A stretch of DNA of 27,123 nucleotides from Leptospira sp. (lineage in GTDB: Bacteria; Spirochaetota; Leptospiria; Leptospirales; Leptospiraceae). Positions 23,795-27,123 of this stretch are shown piece after piece; within the stretch, counting starts at the first letter, position 1, and each line of letters begins with the position of its first letter. The notes below the pieces were generated by a model. The model was not told where the DNA came from. It was given only the letters and a program-made list of their open reading frames with translations, and did no database searches. The position numbers were made by a program, and so were the translations under genes. The stretch is from positions 1 to 27,123 of the forward strand of contig JAPZRK010000101.1 of assembly GCA_027531445.1 (NCBI GenBank), in the 5' to 3' direction.

Positions 23795-25195
23795 TCAAAA
23801 TGCAAAATAAATAAAATTTTTCGACTCTGTCACGCCAAAACACAACATTAATACGAAATTGACCACTATGAAGAGTGTAAAACGGGGAGTGCTACCTAAC
23901 AAATGTTTAATTCTAAAGGATTCAAAAATTTGCGCACAGACAAATAGAAGTAAAATTAAACGGCTATATCCTAGAAATTGAATCGATTCCGTCCCAATGG
24001 AAGAAAGATCAAACATTTTGTATAACATATCGAATGCCAAAGAAAGTGAATCGGATCGAAAAAGTGGCAAACCAAGACCAATACAAAATAAGGTAAAAAT
24101 TCTACAAACAGCAAGATAACTAAAGCCTCCCTTTTCATTGAAAAAGGCCCTCACTCTTGTCCGAGCGTAAATCCGTTCAGAGATGAGCATGATCGAATGC
24201 CAGACACCCCAGGCAACAAAATGCAAACCAGCACCATGCCAGATTCCTCCAAACAAAAAGGTAATAAATATGTTTCTGCAAATTAACCACTCCGAGCCCC
24301 TTGAACCACCTAACGGGATAAAAATATAATCGCGTATCCAAGAAGTAAATGAAATATGCCACCTTGCCCAATGTTCACTGATACTTGTAATGTTAAACGG
24401 ATAATTAAAATTGATATCAAATTGAAATCCGAAAAGACGTGCGACTCCAATAGCAATATCAGTATAACCAGAAAAATCAAAGTAGATCTGCCACATAAAG
24501 GCAAAGACCGCAATCCAAGTGTCTACGCTCCCCAATCCCTGCGGATTTTGAAAAGCTTGATCAACGCATATGGCAAGATTGTCCGCAAAAACTATCTTTT
24601 TGGTAAAACCCAATAGTATTTGAGCAAAAGACTGACGAAAAACCTCTAGGTCGACTGGTAGTCTGGTTTCAAAATCTCTAAAAAAGGTCGTGGCTCTTAC
24701 AATAGGACCTGCGACCAGCTGAGGGAAAAATGCAACATACAATGAAAAATCTAAAAATTTCTCTCGTGCCGGAATCAAACCTCGATAGACATCAATCGTA
24801 TAACTCATCGATTGAAATGTGTAAAAAGAAATACCAACTGGAAGAATAATGTCATATACAGGAAATACAAAATCAGTCATCCCCAAATCATTCCAAATAC
24901 CTAAAAGAAAATTTGTGTATTTGAAATAGGAAAGGAGTCCTAGATTTACCACGAGAGATAGAATCAGAAAGAATTTTCTTTTTGGATCTTCTTTTGGAAG
25001 TGAAGAGATAGAGAGTGCGGCGTAATAATCAACTACGGTTGAAAGTAACAATAATGAAATAAAATAATAATTCCATGCCATGTAAAAGTAATAACTTGCG
25101 ATGAGCAGTAGAATCGATTTGTATCGCCCAGCATATTGATACAAAACCCAAACAAACAAAAGGAATATAAGAAAGTGATATGAATTGAATAGCAT
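23795..25195 (-). CDS. MBOAT-family O-acyltransferase (AlgI/DltB-like)
   Basis: A 466-residue polytopic membrane protein with about ten to twelve helices. It has the AlgI/DltB-type signature of the membrane-bound O-acyltransferase family: GISFYTFQSMSYTIDVYRG, FFPQLVAGPIVRA, FDFSGYTDIAIG, HWARWHISFTSWIRDYIFIP with H280, and the catalytic-type H320 in GGIWHGAG. Such proteins move an acyl or acetyl group across the membrane to a polysaccharide, teichoic acid or other surface acceptor, usually with an SGNH-like partner. The partner is likely the gene 9 bases upstream (25205-26323). AAGG lies 7 bases before ATG 25195. The acceptor is unknown. Confidence 0.9.
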   Translation of the reverse strand: MLFNSYHFLIFLLFVWVLYQYAGRYKSILLLIASYYFYMAWNYYFISLLLLSTVVDYYAALSISSLPKEDPKRKFFLILSLVVNLGLLSYFKYTNFLLGIWNDLGMTDFVFPVYDIILPVGISFYTFQSMSYTIDVYRGLIPAREKFLDFSLYVAFFPQLVAGPIVRATTFFRDFETRLPVDLEVFRQSFAQILLGFTKKIVFADNLAICVDQAFQNPQGLGSVDTWIAVFAFMWQIYFDFSGYTDIAIGVARLFGFQFDINFNYPFNITSISEHWARWHISFTSWIRDYIFIPLGGSRGSEWLICRNIFITFLFGGIWHGAGLHFVAWGVWHSIMLISERIYARTRVRAFFNEKGGFSYLAVCRIFTLFCIGLGLPLFRSDSLSLAFDMLYKMFDLSSIGTESIQFLGYSRLILLLFVCAQIFESFRIKHLLGSTPRFTLFIVVNFVLMLCFGVTESKNFIYFAF

Positions 25196-25204
25196 ATATT
25201 AACC

Positions 25205-26323
25205 TTATTGTCTGTTAAGTGATAGAATGGAACGAGCAAGTTCGTCTGTAAATTTTTCCATTCCCCTTTGGTTCAAATGGATGATATCATAAAAGTAATC
25301 CGAATTCTTTTCTTGGGGGAGAATTCGAGAAAGATCGAATTTCTGATTGTTCAATTCTTCCGCAAACTCCTTCTCCCAAAACTCTTTTCTTAGGTCATTG
25401 TCCTCTAAATCTAGATAAGATGAAACGGGAGGATAGATATTGATTATTTTGATGTTTTGTGAGCGCACATAAGAATAAAAATTTTTCAATCTTAACAAAA
25501 AGAGATCTGTTAACTCATTTGACTCCAATGTCAGCTTTGTATCTGCCACGAGAAAACATGTTTTGTAAATCGCATCTAAATGGTGTCGATCAGAACCCTC
25601 GGGGATCAAAGACCCTTTTTTTGTCTCGACTTTACAATCCTCCAAATTTTGAAATTTGAATTGGGAAAGAGAGAAAGGGTAACTATTTTCATACGCATAA
25701 AATGAATCTGATTTTGATTTTAAACTTTTTCCAAATTCCTTTAAACGTTTGTCAGGCCGTAGGATAAAATCAGCAATATCATTCCGATATGCGACCCATC
25801 TTGAAACCAATGTTATATAATCACCAACTTCTAACTCATACCGATCTTCATTCAACCGTTTAATCGCTGATATACGATCCAATTCAGAAACCATCGCAAG
25901 GGTGGAAGGTATCAGCTTTTTTCGGTCTACCCATGGTAATTGTAATTCATTTACATGAATGATGTACTTGATGTTATGATTCGTGGATAAAATTTTGCGT
26001 AGAGCCAATTCTTGGGTGATGAGCTCGGATCCGGGTATTGCAATCGATTGGGCTACAAATCCACTACCCTGCAACCGTTCATTCAGTCTCTTTACAGATA
26101 TACCTTCATAAGCAATCGAAGTGCCAACAATTAGAAGGTTGGGTGAAAGATTCGGCAAAGACCTCACTGCAGTTTCTGTGATATGATTTACATTTTGTGC
26201 GTATGAGCTTTTTTTTAGGAAAGGTCGATAACAACCAAATTGCAGTAGCGACTCCGAAAGAAGTATGATCAGCAATGCAAAAAGAAACGATTTGTCTTTT
26301 AAAAATTGGAGGAGTATCTGCAT
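25205..26323 (-). CDS. SGNH-like membrane-anchored protein, MBOAT partner
   Basis: A 372-residue protein with one N-terminal hydrophobic helix (residues 12-27), the rest facing the periplasm. LLIVGTSIAYEGIS (G67-S69) resembles block I of SGNH hydrolases with S69 in the nucleophile place, PGSE near residue 99 could be block II, and YDIIHLNQRGMEKF (D346, H349) matches the D-x-x-H block V. Leptospira have a family of such proteins of unknown function (Pfam DUF1574) encoded beside MBOAT genes; membership here is my inference. It likely passes the acyl group delivered by the MBOAT protein to its acceptor. The ATG at 26323 has no clear SD. Confidence 0.7.
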   Translation of the reverse strand: MQILLQFLKDKSFLFALLIILLSESLLQFGCYRPFLKKSSYAQNVNHITETAVRSLPNLSPNLLIVGTSIAYEGISVKRLNERLQGSGFVAQSIAIPGSELITQELALRKILSTNHNIKYIIHVNELQLPWVDRKKLIPSTLAMVSELDRISAIKRLNEDRYELEVGDYITLVSRWVAYRNDIADFILRPDKRLKEFGKSLKSKSDSFYAYENSYPFSLSQFKFQNLEDCKVETKKGSLIPEGSDRHHLDAIYKTCFLVADTKLTLESNELTDLFLLRLKNFYSYVRSQNIKIINIYPPVSSYLDLEDNDLRKEFWEKEFAEELNNQKFDLSRILPQEKNSDYFYDIIHLNQRGMEKFTDELARSILSLNRQ

Positions 26324-26377
26324 CTATAGGCCAATGCAGTAAGATTTTCAAAAATTCCCAATTGTAAAGAAGATTCT

Positions 26378-26577
26378 ATGAACGATCAAGGAAAAATGTT
26401 CTTTTTTTTAAGGTAGAAATCGACCCGAAACGATTTAAGATTGTGGATGGAAAATTAAATCTATTCTATAACGGTCTGTTTGGTGATACATTAAAACCCT
26501 GGAACGATAAGGAAAATTTGCTCAAACCTAATGCAAAAGCGAATTGGCAAAAAATCATACAAAACAATTCAAAATAA
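26378..26577 (+). pseudogene. Frameshifted 3' remnant of a YHS-domain protein gene
   Basis: Bases 26413-26577 read VEIDPKRFKIVDGKLNLFY, then NGLFGDTLKPWNDKENLLKP and a final NAKANWQKIIQNNSK to a TAA. This is the C-terminal part of bacterial YHS-domain family proteins (typical KVDPETFKIVDGKLYLFYN, then a NTLKxWN and ENWxKI tail). The preceding piece MNDQGKM (26378-26398), which fits the segment just before it, lies in another frame, with a run of eight T (26402-26409) between. The upstream YHS metal-binding part is absent: the next 54 bases belong to no recognisable coding sequence and then the divergent SGNH-like gene begins. So it is a truncated, frameshifted remnant. The rest of the 26324-26606 gap holds nothing else I can support. 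Confidence 0.75.
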
Positions 26578-26606
26578 TCGATCTCAAGTAAAAACGAGAT
26601 TTCTAC

Positions 26607-27116
26607 TTAGCATGTGACTTTGATTCCTTTGGCATGTTGGGTAGAAAACGCAACTCCGAATCCTGAAGATAATTCTACTCCCGGAAATTCAGAGACTATC
26701 CCAATTTTGATCATCGCCATATGATGAACGGAGTGTTCATTGCAATAGGCAAGCTCCCGGAAGAGAGTAGATTTCAGTTGGATGCGCCGGTCTATCTGAT
26801 GGGTCGATACATGAATGGTTGTTTCCTGGTCTTCTCCCACACTTTCCAAGTCCTCGATCAAGGTAGCAATAAAGCCTGAGGCATACTCACTGTCCGATTC
26901 CAATCTTTGGGATCTTGCTCTTGAATCAAAATCGATGTCTCCTCTTTCTTTCCCCAAAAGAAACTCCTGGTAAAACTCTAAAATGTGTCGGATGTGTTCT
27001 GAAATCCGTGTTCCACCAAGTGAACTGACGGGACGAGCATATGCTTCTTCGTCCAGTTGGAGGACAAGTCGTGAAAGTGATTGCAAAAGTAAAATAGCTT
27101 CATCGACAAAAATCAT
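26607..27116 (-). CDS. DinB-superfamily protein
   Basis: A 169-residue four-helix-bundle protein with the His pattern of the DinB/YfiT superfamily: H41/H44 in ISEHIRHILEF and H128, H131 and H132 in CNEHSVHHMAMIKIG. In characterised members three such His bind a divalent metal, and several work as thiol-dependent S-transferases (bacillithiol or mycothiol) while others are of unknown use. The ATG at 27116 is the first start visible, but the frame stays open to the window edge, so a longer N-terminus cannot be ruled out. The gene ends 30 bases after the YHS remnant, convergent to it. Function in the cell unknown. Confidence 0.72.
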   Translation of the reverse strand: MIFVDEAILLLQSLSRLVLQLDEEAYARPVSSLGGTRISEHIRHILEFYQEFLLGKERGDIDFDSRARSQRLESDSEYASGFIATLIEDLESVGEDQETTIHVSTHQIDRRIQLKSTLFRELAYCNEHSVHHMAMIKIGIVSEFPGVELSSGFGVAFSTQHAKGIKVTC

Positions 27117-27123
27117 TTGTTTC

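Noticed and set aside
26581..26602. ATCTC/GAGAT stem between the YHS remnant and the DinB gene as a terminator
   Set aside because: Only five base pairs with a ten-base loop and no good T-tract on either strand.
1..27123. tRNA, rRNA, CRISPR arrays, insertion sequences, phage or integrase genes
   Set aside because: Scanned by eye and none found; nearly all sequence is taken by protein genes and no gap exceeds about 285 bases.

Overview
The window looks like a piece of a Leptospira chromosome (spirochaete). Evidence: moderately low GC, many secreted or TPR proteins without wide homologues, a P83/100-type antigen, acetolactate synthase next to a secreted metalloprotease, and frequent TTG/GTG starts with short overlaps between genes. 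Genus is an inference from family content; species cannot be fixed from the sequence alone. There is no rRNA, tRNA, CRISPR array, insertion sequence or phage gene that I can see.

Layout. 1-757: 3' part of thioredoxin reductase. 751-4831 (minus): ilvB, ilvN, then a secreted HEXXH metallopeptidase. 4945-6051 (plus): TPR protein, followed by a strong terminator. 6155-7864 (minus): P83/100-like coiled-coil protein. 7991-11827 (plus): tight run serC, small secreted protein, rpiB and a secreted LamG-like/FnIII-like protein. 11792-15744 (minus): coupled run of a 928-residue four-helix membrane protein, an exported TPR protein, and an RHH/PIN toxin-antitoxin-like pair whose PIN protein has lost key acidic residues. 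15796-16767 (plus): phosphoglycerate-mutase-like metalloenzyme. 16768-19652 (minus): FnIII-repeat protein coupled to a membrane-anchored TPR protein. 19733-20389 (plus): methyltransferase. 20413-21807 (minus): a short chemoreceptor-hairpin-like protein followed by a stand-alone diiron (ODP/flavodiiron-type) metallo-beta-lactamase-fold protein. 21931-22650 (plus): plsC. 22631-23757 (minus): gamma-carbonic-anhydrase-like protein coupled to an intact VapBC-type pair. 23795-26323 (minus): MBOAT acyltransferase with an SGNH-like membrane partner. 26378-26577 (plus): frameshifted remnant of a YHS-domain gene. 26607-27116 (minus): DinB-superfamily protein.

The most interesting part is the chemoreceptor-like/ODP pair at 20413-21807. 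In Treponema denticola a related diiron protein is known as an oxygen/iron sensor that works with a chemoreceptor lacking its own sensor domain. Here the receptor-like partner is reduced to about 212 residues and its CheA/CheW-contact tip is altered, so the pair may be a diverged version of that sensor. Second in interest are the unknown 928-residue membrane protein with its coupled exported TPR protein and degenerate PIN protein, the MBOAT/SGNH-like envelope pair, and the YHS gene remnant that has no full-length copy in this window.
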